Shown: positions 35,962 to 44,920 of the stretch, piece by piece | Numbering within the stretch: position 1 is the first letter of the stretch | Layout of the letters: each line of letters opens with the position of its first letter | From: Thraustochytrium sp. TN22 | Taxonomy: Eukaryota; Sar; Bigyra; Thraustochytrida; Thraustochytriidae | Length of the DNA: 64,000 bases | NCBI GenBank assembly: GCA_013306675.1 | Contig: JABLUY010000208.1 | Coordinates: forward strand, 1-64,000 | Reading direction: 5' to 3' | The notes under the pieces: model-generated | The model's database searches: none | Told to the model about the DNA's origin: nothing | The model's input: only the letters and a program-made list of their open reading frames with translations | Made by a program: the position numbers and the translations under genes

Positions 35962-38138
35962 CTACGACTGTAACATGGCCGCGCGGAGCTCGCGGTAAAG
36001 CCGCCAACTCGCCTCGAGCGACTGGCGGACGCACTCCGCATCGTCGTCGTTGGCCTCTGCAACCTGCTTCACCAGCGCAGCGCCTGCTTCTCGCAGACGG
36101 CCAAACTCCTCCGAGGTCGACAGAGTCAACCCTGCGCCGTCGCGCACGGCGTTGTGCGACTCGCTCGCCGCCTTGTTCGAGAGAAGGGAAGCGCGCAGCG
36201 CGGCGCACGCCGCCCAGCTGGACGCCCGCACCACAGACCTCTCGTCACGATCGCCAAGGTCCACGCTAGCCCAGGCGCCGACCCAGGCGACGCGCCCCTG
36301 GACCGGGCACCTGGGCAACGCAATGGGCACGCTGAGAGAAGCCGCTGTCGCGCGCACGGGCTTCGTCTCTGACCCGTTGACCTGTGCGAGTATCTGAGCA
36401 CGTGAGGACTTCTCAGATGAGGCAGATGAGGACGAGGAGACCTGGAGCAGGTCGAGGAGCCGAAAGGTCTCCGACGCCAGGTGCACGGCGCGTGCGTGGG
36501 TCTCCGTCAGAATCCACACGTCGACCCGCAGAGGGAGCTCCGTGTGCATCTGAAGCGGAGCGACCGCCGGGGCGAAGGCCGCGGCGCCCTTCTCCAGCCC
36601 GTTGGCCTCGCCGCTGACGCGCATGAGCGAGGCGAGGGGCCAGGCGTGGACCGCTGGTGGGGGGCTGGAGATCCCCGCGAGCTCTGAGCCTGCGTGCACG
36701 GCTGCGAGCACGAGCGTCCACGAGGACGGCAGCGCGGGTCCGGAGAGCGCCGCCTCCACCACACAGTGGCCGCCGAGCAAGTCCGGGAGCTCTGCCCAGC
36801 GCGATTTGGCCGCCAACACAGACCCCGGGCATCGCTGCGCCTGGAGCTGGAGTGCGCATGTGACGGCGCCGCTGGTGAGAGCCCCGAGGCGCTGCAGCGT
36901 CTCGAGTCTGCGGTCCAGCTGCAGCGACGTCTCCTCCAGGTCCTCTTCCCGGCGGGCAGAGACCTGCAGGTCGCCGAGAGCGTCCTGCAGGCTTCGCGGT
37001 CTGTTATTGCGCGAGTTCGCGGCGCAGACTTGCGAGAGACTATACGTGCACGCTTCGAGCTGAGTTGGCAAGAGCAAGACGAGCATCTCTCGGACTTGCG
37101 AAGAGAGGGATAGCGAAAAGGCGGCCTTGGCCTGGATCCGCGGTAGAACGAGCGCGGCGTGGTCTGTCTCGAGAGCCACAGGTGGTTCCCAAGAGCACGG
37201 GACACGGAGGACGCCCTTGTCGGTGGTCACGAGGGCGGCATCTGCCCCTGGCGTGAGCGACGCGTGAGCGATGCGCGCGCAGGGAATGCGGCCCACGCGC
37301 GTGAGTCTCCGCCCGGCCACGTCGAGTGCTTGGACGAGACCGCTGGCCAGGATGCAAAGGGCCGTGCCGCCGGAAGGGCCCGGGAGCACGCTACGCACCT
37401 CACGCGCGGCGTGTCTATCGCTGTGCCGCCCCTCCTCCTCTCCTTCTTTCTCGCTGCACTCATGGACCTTGCCGTCGGCGGCGCACAAGAGCACGCGGCC
37501 GTCGCGGAGGCCGAGAAGCGCGCCGCCAGCGGCAAGCGGGCAGAGGGCCGAGACTGCGCCAACCCAGGCGGCTTCGTAGCGGCGCACCCCACCCTGGGTG
37601 AGCAGGAGCGTCGGCGCGGCGAGCAGACCGCACGCCCAGACCCCGGCGTCGCAGGGCGCCAGCATGGTGAGGCCCGCCAGCGACGCCAGGGGCGCTTCCT
37701 CCACGCGCGTCTCCCCTAGGACGTTCTTGTCGGCCTGCACGAAAACGCTAAAGCGCCAGCACGAGCCGTCGCTCGCCCCAATGATCCCTCCGCGGCGCTC
37801 GTGATGCTCGTCGTCGTGGTCTGCGTCCCACGCCACGATGACGGGCACGAGCCCGCCGCGCTCCCAGGGCCCGGCAACCACGCTACAGGCGACCCAGGCC
37901 GCGCAGCTTGCCTCAGCGCAAGAGAGCAGCGACAAGGACACCTGGCTATCCGTGCCAAGCGACGCGACCAGCCAGCGGCAGTCGCCGAGCGCGGTGACGT
38001 CCATGTGCATGGCGCATGGCGCGGTCGTGCGAGGTGGCGCATCCGCGTCGCGTGGCCACGGCCGTGGCCGACGCCAGCGGGCGGCGGCGCCAACCCCACC
38101 ACTCTCCGTGCGTCCCAGCGGCCGCACCGCCAGGCCGC

Positions 38139-38177
<39 letters not shown>

Positions 38178-38184
38178 TGGACAT
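35962..38184 (-). CDS. Unknown protein, possibly beta-propeller followed by helical region
   Basis: A 740-residue protein without a recognised motif. The first 350 residues read as repeated beta blades with small and hydrophobic residues (GGIIGASDGSCWRFSVFVQA, GGALLGLRDGRVLLCAADGK, LCILASGLVQALDVAGRRLT, AALVTTDKGVLRVPCSWEPP). A helical segment follows (LQDALGDLQVSARREEDLEE, TSLQLDRRLETLQRLGALTS), then another mixed region. Propeller plus helix plus beta-rich C-terminus is the layout of the Fanconi core proteins FANCB and FAAP100, which I mention only as a possibility. The ATG at 38184 precedes a GAGAGAGAG low-complexity leader. The 3' end is 41 bases from that of Ku70 on the other strand, so their 3' UTRs may overlap. 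Confidence 0.6.
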
Positions 38185-38376
38185 GCTTGGCGTTCTGCTC
38201 TGCTCTTGGGCTCCAACGACCGTGGCGTGTGCCAAGCAGCTGCAAGCTGCGGTGTAGCGACGTCGCGGTTCCACCGAGAGCTAGCTAGCGGCGCCACGAG
38301 CAAGAGGCCGGAGGCATGCTCGTACTGGTACTGGGTGTTGCACAGGCTAGACATTTAATCAGGGTGTTGTCGTTGT

Positions 38377-38381
38377 TCACA

Positions 38382-38424
<43 letters not shown>

Positions 38425-39099
38425 AGACTTGCGCGAGAAGACATTCTTGACCTTGCGGGACGCAGACTTGGCAAGCTCGCCAGCTTTACGGCTCGGGGAA
38501 CGCCGCGGGCGGGAACTGGAGGCCACCGAGGCAATCTCGTCGTCGTCCTTCGCGACCTTTTGCGACTTGGTTTTGGTGGGCGTCTCGACGGTGGCCTCCG
38601 CGACCGGGAGCTCCTCGCGCGGGTGGTCCGGCCCGGAAGGTGCCACCTTGACAGGCTCGGCCGTGGCCACAAGATCGGCGTCAGCCCCGTCGCGCGTGAG
38701 CGCCTCGCCCTTTTGCTCGTCCTTGGCGCTGCCCTCCTTCGCCTCGAGGTCCTCCTCGCGGAGTGCACTCACGTCGTGCGCCGCGTCCACGCTGCGGCGC
38801 TGCTGCATTTCAAGTCGCCTGGCGCCACTGGCGCCTTCATCATCGCCACTGCCGGCGGCGCCGTCGGCCTTGGCGTCCGCGTCGTCGGTCTCCTGCTCTT
38901 GCTGCTGTTGCAGGTCGACGCCGGCGGCCTCGTCGCTGGCAGCCGCCGTGGTGGGCTTCGCCGCGCCAGCGTCTGCTCCTGCAGCCTCAGCCGCCGCCGC
39001 GCCGGTGGCTGGCCTCACGGCGCGCTCACGGCGCTCGCCAAAGGGCGTGCTCGAGCTCGCGTCCTCGTCGCACGTGCACGCGCCCACGAGGTTGCCCAT
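38377..39099 (-). CDS. MARCKS-like acylated, acidic/basic low-complexity protein
   Basis: A 240-residue disordered protein. It begins MGNLVGACTCDED, which combines an N-myristoylation glycine with two nearby cysteines suited to palmitoylation, so stable membrane attachment is likely. The body is Ala/Glu/Asp-rich with a short Gln run (DLQQQQEQET). Near the C-terminus a strongly basic Ser/Lys/Phe segment, KAGELAKSASRKVKNVFSRK, resembles the effector domain of MARCKS, which binds acidic lipids and calmodulin and is released by PKC phosphorylation. The chain ends in about thirteen glutamines and a leucine, from a CAG/CTG repeat. The similarity is in composition and layout, not alignable sequence. 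The ATG at 39099 is chosen for the acylation signal. Confidence 0.68.
38381..38424. repeat. (CTG)n tract encoding C-terminal polyglutamine
   Basis: About thirteen CTG triplets on the plus strand encode the polyglutamine end of the MARCKS-like protein. Copy number may vary between strains. Confidence 0.92.
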
Positions 39100-39118
39100 G
39101 CTCGCGTTTCCGCGCCTC

Positions 39119-39155
<37 letters not shown>

Positions 39156-39694
39156 GCCCTCGTCCCGCGCGCGCGCGGTCGACGCGCCGACGGAACTCGC
39201 TCGGCAGCGCGCGCCGCCGCCGCCGCCGCCGCCGCCCGCCGCCGCCGCTGCCGCCGCGGAGCGCGCGGCCGTGCCCAGCCGCCGCGCCGCCTGCCTCGCC
39301 GCCCGCCTCGCCGCCCGCCGCCCCGCCCGCGTGGCGCCGCGCTCCGCTTCGCGTTCTGCCTGGGCTGGGCCGGGGCGGGCTCGGGTCCTTCCCTGCGTCG
39401 ACCGCGGCGGCGGTGGCCACGGCGAACGAAGCCTTGCCTGGTGGACGCGTGCAAGGGGCGCGTGCATCGCAAGTGGCGCTGGCAGCCAGGCGTCGCGAGA
39501 GAGGAAAGCGTATGCACGCGGGTGAGCGTGTGTTCAACGAGAAAGTTGGCCGCGTCTCGTTCGATTATTTTGGTTCTTGGCGGCCAGGGGCGTGGCCAGC
39601 TACTAGCTTCAGGGGCGCACAGACAGACAGGCAAGCAGGCAGGCAAGCAGGCAGGCAGGCAGGCGTGCAGGCTGGGCCGGTCGCAGCGCGGGTT
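39100..39694. other. Intergenic region with (GGCA)n tract
   Basis: Upstream of the MARCKS-like gene and downstream of Sec62, both on the minus strand. The half next to the MARCKS-like ATG is a long CCG-rich run. A GGCA tetranucleotide tract lies at 39622-39666. No gene is seen. Confidence 0.45.
39622..39666. repeat. (GGCA)n microsatellite
   Basis: Roughly eleven units of AGGC/AAGC type just after the Sec62 stop. Similar tetranucleotide tracts recur near 50350, 55112 and 61135. Confidence 0.88.
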
Positions 39695-40837
39695 TCAGAT
39701 GTCAAGGTCCTCGTCCTCGTCCTCGTCGTCGTCTTCCTCATCGTCGTCGTCGTCGTCGTTGTCGGCCGCGGCAGCCGCCTCAGCAGCCTTCTCGGCCTCT
39801 TCGGCGCGAAGGATGGCCTCGAGGGCCTCATCCTCATCGTCGTCTTGTGAGTCGGCGTCGTCGTCGGCTTCATCGGCGGCGTCGGCGGCGAGCTCAGCCT
39901 CCTCGTCGTCCTCGCCCGTGTCGGCCTCGTCCTCGGCGATGAGGCGCTCAAGCTCCTCGAGCTTGGGGAGCACGGAGGCCTTGAGCGCGGCCTCCTCGAT
40001 CTCCGAGGGCTTGGAGCTGAGCAGCCGGCCGTCGTAGAGCTCGGCAAGGAAGTCCATCTGCTGCGCATAGAGCTCGTCGAACTCGGTGGGCTGCTGGTAG
40101 CACCAGGACGCGAAGGCGATGAGCACGAAGGCGCCGGCCATGCGGAAGTACACGGACTCGGCCAGGTCGGAGGCGGACTCAAAGGAGAAGAGCGGCCGGA
40201 AGGAGTCCGCGACGCCGAGGTCGTCGTCGAAGAAGTTGGGAAGGATCCAGAACTCGAAACCGATGCACCAAAAGAGGATGTAGAGCAGGAGGCGCACAGT
40301 GAAAAGCACGACCAGAAAGATGAGCACGGTGACCGAAACGTACCAGATGCCGACCTTGGCGAACTGCGGCCAGACCGGGAAAAGGCACATGGCCGTGACG
40401 CTGATGAGCAGGAGCGCCAGCAGGAGGTTGCGCATCGTGTTGGAGCCCTGGTAGATCCACGTCAAGAAGGAGTTCTCATCGAACTCGTTAGTGCGGATGG
40501 GGCGCAGCACGCGGCGCTTCTTGTCCACCACCTCCGACGCATGAATAAGACCCATGCGCAGAAGGGCCAGGCCCACCTTCTTGGCGTCCTCCTCATTGTG
40601 GCATGGCGGCTTGTTCTTGGCTGGCTTGCCGGTGCAAAGCACCTCAACCAGCATCTTCCCGCGGAAGTAGTTGACACGCTTGTCCATCTGCACCGCCTCG
40701 CGCAGTGGAATGTTGGCGTGCAGGTAGCTCGCAAACCGCTTTACCTGCTGCACGTCCTGCAGCATAGCGTCCAGCTCCGGGTTGCCCGGGTCGCCCGCGG
40801 CCGGCTCGGCCGCCATTTGCGGCTCCGAGGTCGCCAT
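39695..40837 (-). CDS. Sec62, ER protein translocation subunit
   Basis: A 380-residue Sec62 homologue. Sec62 works with Sec61 and Sec63 in post-translational import into the ER. The cytosolic N-terminal domain has VNYFRGKMLVEVLCTGKPAK and a C-terminal helix leading to RPIRTNEFDENSFLTWIYQG. The first membrane helix (RNLLLALLLISVTAMCLFPV) ends in the family FPVWP motif and is followed by WYVSVTVLIFLVVLFTVRLL and a third hydrophobic segment, WCIGFEFWILP. The last 80 residues are highly acidic with long Asp/Glu runs. Yeast and animal proteins have different C-termini, so the acidic tail may bind ribosomes or Sec63 in its own way. The ATG at 40837 is preceded by low-complexity open frame. Confidence 0.92.
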   Translation of the reverse strand: MATSEPQMAAEPAAGDPGNPELDAMLQDVQQVKRFASYLHANIPLREAVQMDKRVNYFRGKMLVEVLCTGKPAKNKPPCHNEEDAKKVGLALLRMGLIHASEVVDKKRRVLRPIRTNEFDENSFLTWIYQGSNTMRNLLLALLLISVTAMCLFPVWPQFAKVGIWYVSVTVLIFLVVLFTVRLLLYILFWCIGFEFWILPNFFDDDLGVADSFRPLFSFESASDLAESVYFRMAGAFVLIAFASWCYQQPTEFDELYAQQMDFLAELYDGRLLSSKPSEIEEAALKASVLPKLEELERLIAEDEADTGEDDEEAELAADAADEADDDADSQDDDEDEALEAILRAEEAEKAAEAAAAADNDDDDDDEEDDDEDEDEDLDI

Positions 40838-41544
40838 CTTGCTCGAACCCTTTTCCCCCCTCGGTCCGCGCCTGGAGCGAGGGTGGGGCTGGGGCCCGCT
40901 TGCTTGCTGCGCTCTCGCTGCTCGCCGCCGCCGCTGCTGCCACCGCTGCCACCGCGCGCGCCGGAGCCACGCTGGAGGAGTGAGACGTTTGTTTTGGAGT
41001 GATGGGGGAGCTGAGAAGGTCTTGGGTGACGGCCTATTGGAGGGCGCCACGGTTAGACCGCTTCAAGTTGTTCGCCAAGGATGTGGGAGTCCGGAGCTGC
41101 AGCTTGGCCACGCCCTGCTTCAAGATCTCGCTGGGTACTACTCATGGCCTGCGATGGAAACAATGGAAACGGTCTCTTCTTGTTTCTTTGGCCCCGGGAT
41201 GTCGCAGCGTCGATTACCTAACTCATTTAAAGTTCGCAGAGCTCCTCCGCAGCTTGGCCGTGACTCTGAACGCAAGAAGCACGAGACGCGCTCACTGGCG
41301 TTGTGAAGACGAACCTCCATTTCACGTGAGACATAAGTTGCAGTGGTTACTAATCATGACAAGAAACCAAAACATGAGTCGTCGATTTGACACGACGTGG
41401 ATGCTCGCTGCGAGATCATGCACACGCACGCATCCAAGGCGGGATGCAGAGCAGGGGCTGGCTATGTGTAACAAAACGCTCGCCGGGGATCCTGCGTACG
41501 CCAAGGCGCAGAGGTTCGTGCGGAGACGCAGGACAGAAGCGCCC
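40838..41544. other. Intergenic region, Sec62 promoter side
   Basis: Holds the Sec62 promoter and the 3' end of the next minus-strand gene. From 41200 to 41450 it is markedly AT-richer than average. No gene is seen. Confidence 0.45.
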
Positions 41545-42264
41545 TCACATGTACACAGGCTTCCCCGACGGCTGCGGCGGAGCGCTGGGCTCAAAGTCTG
41601 CCTTGCCGCCATCGTAGCCCTTGTCCTCGTGGACCTCCACCGCGACAGGCAGGGCGTCGGATGTGACCATGGTTGCTGTAGCGGTGGGCTCGTAGTCCCG
41701 GCGCGGCCGGACGCGCAGCGTGCAGGCAGAGGTTCCCGAGTTGAAGTTCACGACCGAGAAGTGGTACTGCGGATAGCGCGCCTCGAGGAGCGGCACGGTC
41801 TGGTGCAGCAGGATGTCGCGAAGCTGCTCGACAAGGTCCGTGGTCCGTGCCCCGATCAGGCAGGCTGTGACGATGACAGCCACCAGACCGCCGATGAAGC
41901 AAATCAAGCCGAAGAGACCGACGCCCATCAAAGCCTGCCTTCCTTCAGTGGTCGCGCCCACCACGAAGCAGGGCACGCCGACCATGAAACCGAGGACGAT
42001 GAGGGGGATGCACAAGTACAGACGCAGCGCGTATTTGGCGAGCTTCTTGCGCAGGGCCTCCGACGCGGCGCTGTTCACGTCCGCGTTGACCTGGCTCGCG
42101 ATGAACTCGAAGACCCCAACGTCGAGCCAGGTCCCTGCCCTCGCCCGAGAGAAGCTGCTCCGGACAGGCACGTGCTGGCTGCACTGCGAGGGTGCCTTGG
42201 CGATGACCAGGTCCGCGCGCTGCTCCACCTCCAGCCCAAGCCTCTTTCTCATGTTGGCGAACAT
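41545..42264 (-). CDS. Two-helix membrane protein, copy A of a tandem pair
   Basis: A 239-residue protein of an unrecognised family. The centre has two adjacent hydrophobic segments (LRLYLCIPLIVLGFMVGVPC and GVGLFGLICFIGGLVAVIVT) separated by a short TTEGRQALM loop. After them comes a folded-looking domain, DLVEQLRDILLHQTVPLLEA, then FSVVNFNSGTSACTLRVRPR. The C-terminal tail is Pro/Ser-rich and ends GKPVYM. The protein at 42743-43480 has the same layout and the same C-x-x-RVRP ending motif, so the two are diverged tandem duplicates. A helical hairpin with both termini on the same side is inferred. Confidence 0.68.
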   Translation of the reverse strand: MFANMRKRLGLEVEQRADLVIAKAPSQCSQHVPVRSSFSRARAGTWLDVGVFEFIASQVNADVNSAASEALRKKLAKYALRLYLCIPLIVLGFMVGVPCFVVGATTEGRQALMGVGLFGLICFIGGLVAVIVTACLIGARTTDLVEQLRDILLHQTVPLLEARYPQYHFSVVNFNSGTSACTLRVRPRRDYEPTATATMVTSDALPVAVEVHEDKGYDGGKADFEPSAPPQPSGKPVYM

Positions 42265-42742
42265 GCTGCTGCCGCTGCACTGGAGCTGGCTGGTTGCCGG
42301 AGCGAGCGAGCCGGCGACCTCGCTTTCGCTTCCGCAAGCGCGTACGCGCGCTCCTCTTCTGCTCGACCGCAGCCCTCCTTGCCTGCGCCCTCGCGAGCTC
42401 GCGTTGACCGACCGGCGACCGCCGCACGTGGGATAACTTACTGCGACCCCCAGTACTACCCGGTAACTTAGCCTAGTTTGTACTTCTCAGATGATTCAGC
42501 CTGTCAGCGAGGGTAAGCGACTCCACCGCGGCCACTGCCGCCAGTGCAGTGGCCGCAGTGGGCAGCACCACGCGCAGCACCGGAGCACTTCGTTGGCAAG
42601 CAAACAAGCAAGATCCCCCCCGCTGGCCGAAGGACCGAAGGGCCGAAGGTGACGGTACGAGAAACGAGAAACGAAAGTACATGCATGATCAAAGGGCGCT
42701 CACACCTGCTCTTCAAGAACGGCGTCGCGATCGCGGAGTCGC
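42265..42742. other. Intergenic region between the two-helix paralogues
   Basis: Contains the promoter of copy A and the 3' end of copy B. No gene is seen; open frames here are short and Arg-rich. Confidence 0.4.
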
Positions 42743-43480
42743 TCAGACGGCCGCAGCGGAGACAGAAAAGTAGTCAGTGGGCTTGACGTCGCCGGTGTAG
42801 TCGACGGTCTCGGCCATGACGGGCTTGGCGGTGACAATAGGCGGCGCAGAGGGCAGGGCGACCGGCGCCGCCGCAACGGGCGTGAAGATGGTGGCCACAC
42901 CGGTGCCGACAGAGTTGTACGAGGCGAGCCCGCGTGCCGGCCTAACACGCACGCTGCAAATCTTGCCCTTGCGGCCGATGTTGACGAGCTCGAAGTCGAG
43001 CATGACGTGCTGCGCCTTGAGCGCCGGCAGTGTCTCGACATTGAGCGCGTCAAAGGCGCAGTCCACCATGAGCGCCGTCAGCGTGCTGATCTGGTACGAT
43101 GTGCGGACCAATGCACCCAGGCTGACAGCGAAGAGGCCGACGAAGACGAGGCCGATGCTCATGACGAAATGCTCGCCCAGCGAGGCGCCCAAGAAGGAGC
43201 ATAGAAAGCCGACAATGAAGCCCGTCACGATGATGAACATGAGCAGAAAAACGCGCACATGCGCCTTGTGCAGCGCCCTACGTGCGTCCGCGGTGGCGGG
43301 GCCGTTCACCACGCGCTCCAGCTCGCGCCGGATGGTGCGCCATTCCACCTCGTTCATGCAGCCGGAGAATTTTCGCGGAAAGCAGCCGCCCATCGCCACG
43401 CGCTCGCCGCATGGCTCCAGTGTAGCCGGGATGTCGAAGTCATACCGCTTCGCGCGTTGTTTCGTGCCGAAGACGCCCAT
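42743..43480 (-). CDS. Two-helix membrane protein, copy B of a tandem pair
   Basis: A 245-residue relative of the protein at 41545. It begins MGVFGTKQRAKRYDFD, a possible N-myristoylation signal. The helices are VRVFLLMFIIVTGFIVGFLC and SIGLVFVGLFAVSLGALVRT, with an equivalent ASLGEHFVM loop. The following domain has VETLPALKAQHVMLDFELVN, then KGKICSVRVRPARGL, aligned with TSACTLRVRPRRDY in copy A. The C-terminal tail is Val/Ala/Pro-rich and ends in SVSAAAV. A longer start at 43615 is possible. Conservation between the copies is concentrated in the helices and the RVRP motif, which marks these as the functional core. No family name is known to me. Confidence 0.68.
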   Translation of the reverse strand: MGVFGTKQRAKRYDFDIPATLEPCGERVAMGGCFPRKFSGCMNEVEWRTIRRELERVVNGPATADARRALHKAHVRVFLLMFIIVTGFIVGFLCSFLGASLGEHFVMSIGLVFVGLFAVSLGALVRTSYQISTLTALMVDCAFDALNVETLPALKAQHVMLDFELVNIGRKGKICSVRVRPARGLASYNSVGTGVATIFTPVAAAPVALPSAPPIVTAKPVMAETVDYTGDVKPTDYFSVSAAAV

Positions 43481-44920
43481 CTTGGGCTCTGTCGAGCGCG
43501 TGAGGCCCTGCAAGCGCGTGAGGAGCTGGGACACTATTGGCGATTGCCCTGTCGGTCGAGCCGCGCCATGCCAGCCAGACGCGCAAATGTCCACCTTCAG
43601 GGCTTTGGGGGGCATGCCGCGACCTGGGGACGTCCGCCCCGCCCCGGGCGTTCCACAGCTAGCTCCAGCTAGTCAGCTCGTCCTGAAACTCACTGTCAGC
43701 TGCTCAGGGCAGCACTCATCTCTTGAAACGGCATCGGCTGGCCTAAGGAAGCTCCGCTCGCCAAAGCATGGCTGATTAGCGCTCACGAACCGCGCAGGCG
43801 CATCGCGCGGGCTCTCAGAGCCGGGACATGGAGGCCGAACCGAATAGCATAGTGGGTGGGCCGACCCGGTCCGGCTGTATCAGGACAGCTCGCCACGGCG
43901 CGCAATCCTCGTGCTACGTTGCGATCGCTCATGAAGTGCTGACGGAAAGGTCACGGGAGAGTCATGAAAGCCTGATGCTTGACCGTGCTTGACGTAAGAT
44001 GCCAAAGGAAATGCGGGTGGCGTGTTCTTGCATTGGCCCTCCCTCACCTCCAGGCGGTGCTCACAGTCAGCGCTTGCGCTCACTTTCATTTCAGCGCGCT
44101 TCTGTGTGACCCGCGCAGCGTCTCGCAGGGTACGCCGTACACGGCCAGCCACATGCGCGTGTGCAGCACTGCAAGGAGATGGCTTTCTCCTCATAGAGAG
44201 GCGAGGCATGGGTCTGCTGATGGCTCACCATGACCATGGCCTCTCACGGGGCGTCGTGACCCACATCACGGGTCCGCCAACGCCAGCCACATGCTGTTCC
44301 TGCGCGCTGAGCCAGCACGCCGAGCTTCATCGATGGCGAGCTACATCGTGCTCATGCCGCCGAGGCCGCTCGAGATCCCCCGAATCCGGCCCTGCCCCAA
44401 ACCGCCCTTCACAACTTGAAGGTCTACCGCCTCGAGGCCAGCACCACTTGCGGCACCAGGTAGAGCAGCTCGTTCGTTTCACGTGCACCAGCCGGGGCTG
44501 CAGAGCAGGCAGGCGCTCGCGGCGAGCGAGCTCACAAACAGTCAAGGCCCGGGCTGCGAGCCCTCCTCGGCGCCCTGCTACTACTAGTAGTACTGGTAGG
44601 CCGCGCCTGGGGACAGGTCAAAAGCATCCGCAGTCCCAGCGACGTGCAACCGTCGCCGCGCGCGGAGCTCGGGCGGCGGCGCGGCAGAGCAGATCGGCGC
44701 CGCGACGCGCGGCACGGCACGGCACGGCGGCGAGCAGAGCGTGCGAAGGGGCACGGCGCGGCGGCGTCGGCGCGCGCTTGAGCGCGCGTGGTGGCCCGCG
44801 GCAGCTCCAGACGGCGGGTGCGGCCGCATTCTGGCATCGCGGCGGCGCGACCGCGCGGGTCCCGGTCCAGCGGGCGGTTGCTGCGACGCGGGGCGCGCGC
44901 GCGCGAGGTAGCCCAGCAAG
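43481..44920. promoter_or_regulatory. 1.4-kb divergent region upstream of the condensin gene
   Basis: Lies between the starts of the two-helix gene copy B (minus) and condensin CAP-D2 (plus). It includes CTAG-rich short palindromes near 43658-43676 and 44578-44598. No gene, tRNA or long repeat is seen. The final 280 bases are GC-rich leader. Confidence 0.45.

Noticed and set aside
38185-38274. Extension of the 740-residue unknown protein upstream of 38184
   Set aside because: The longer version would start at a GTG codon; the first ATG is at 38184.
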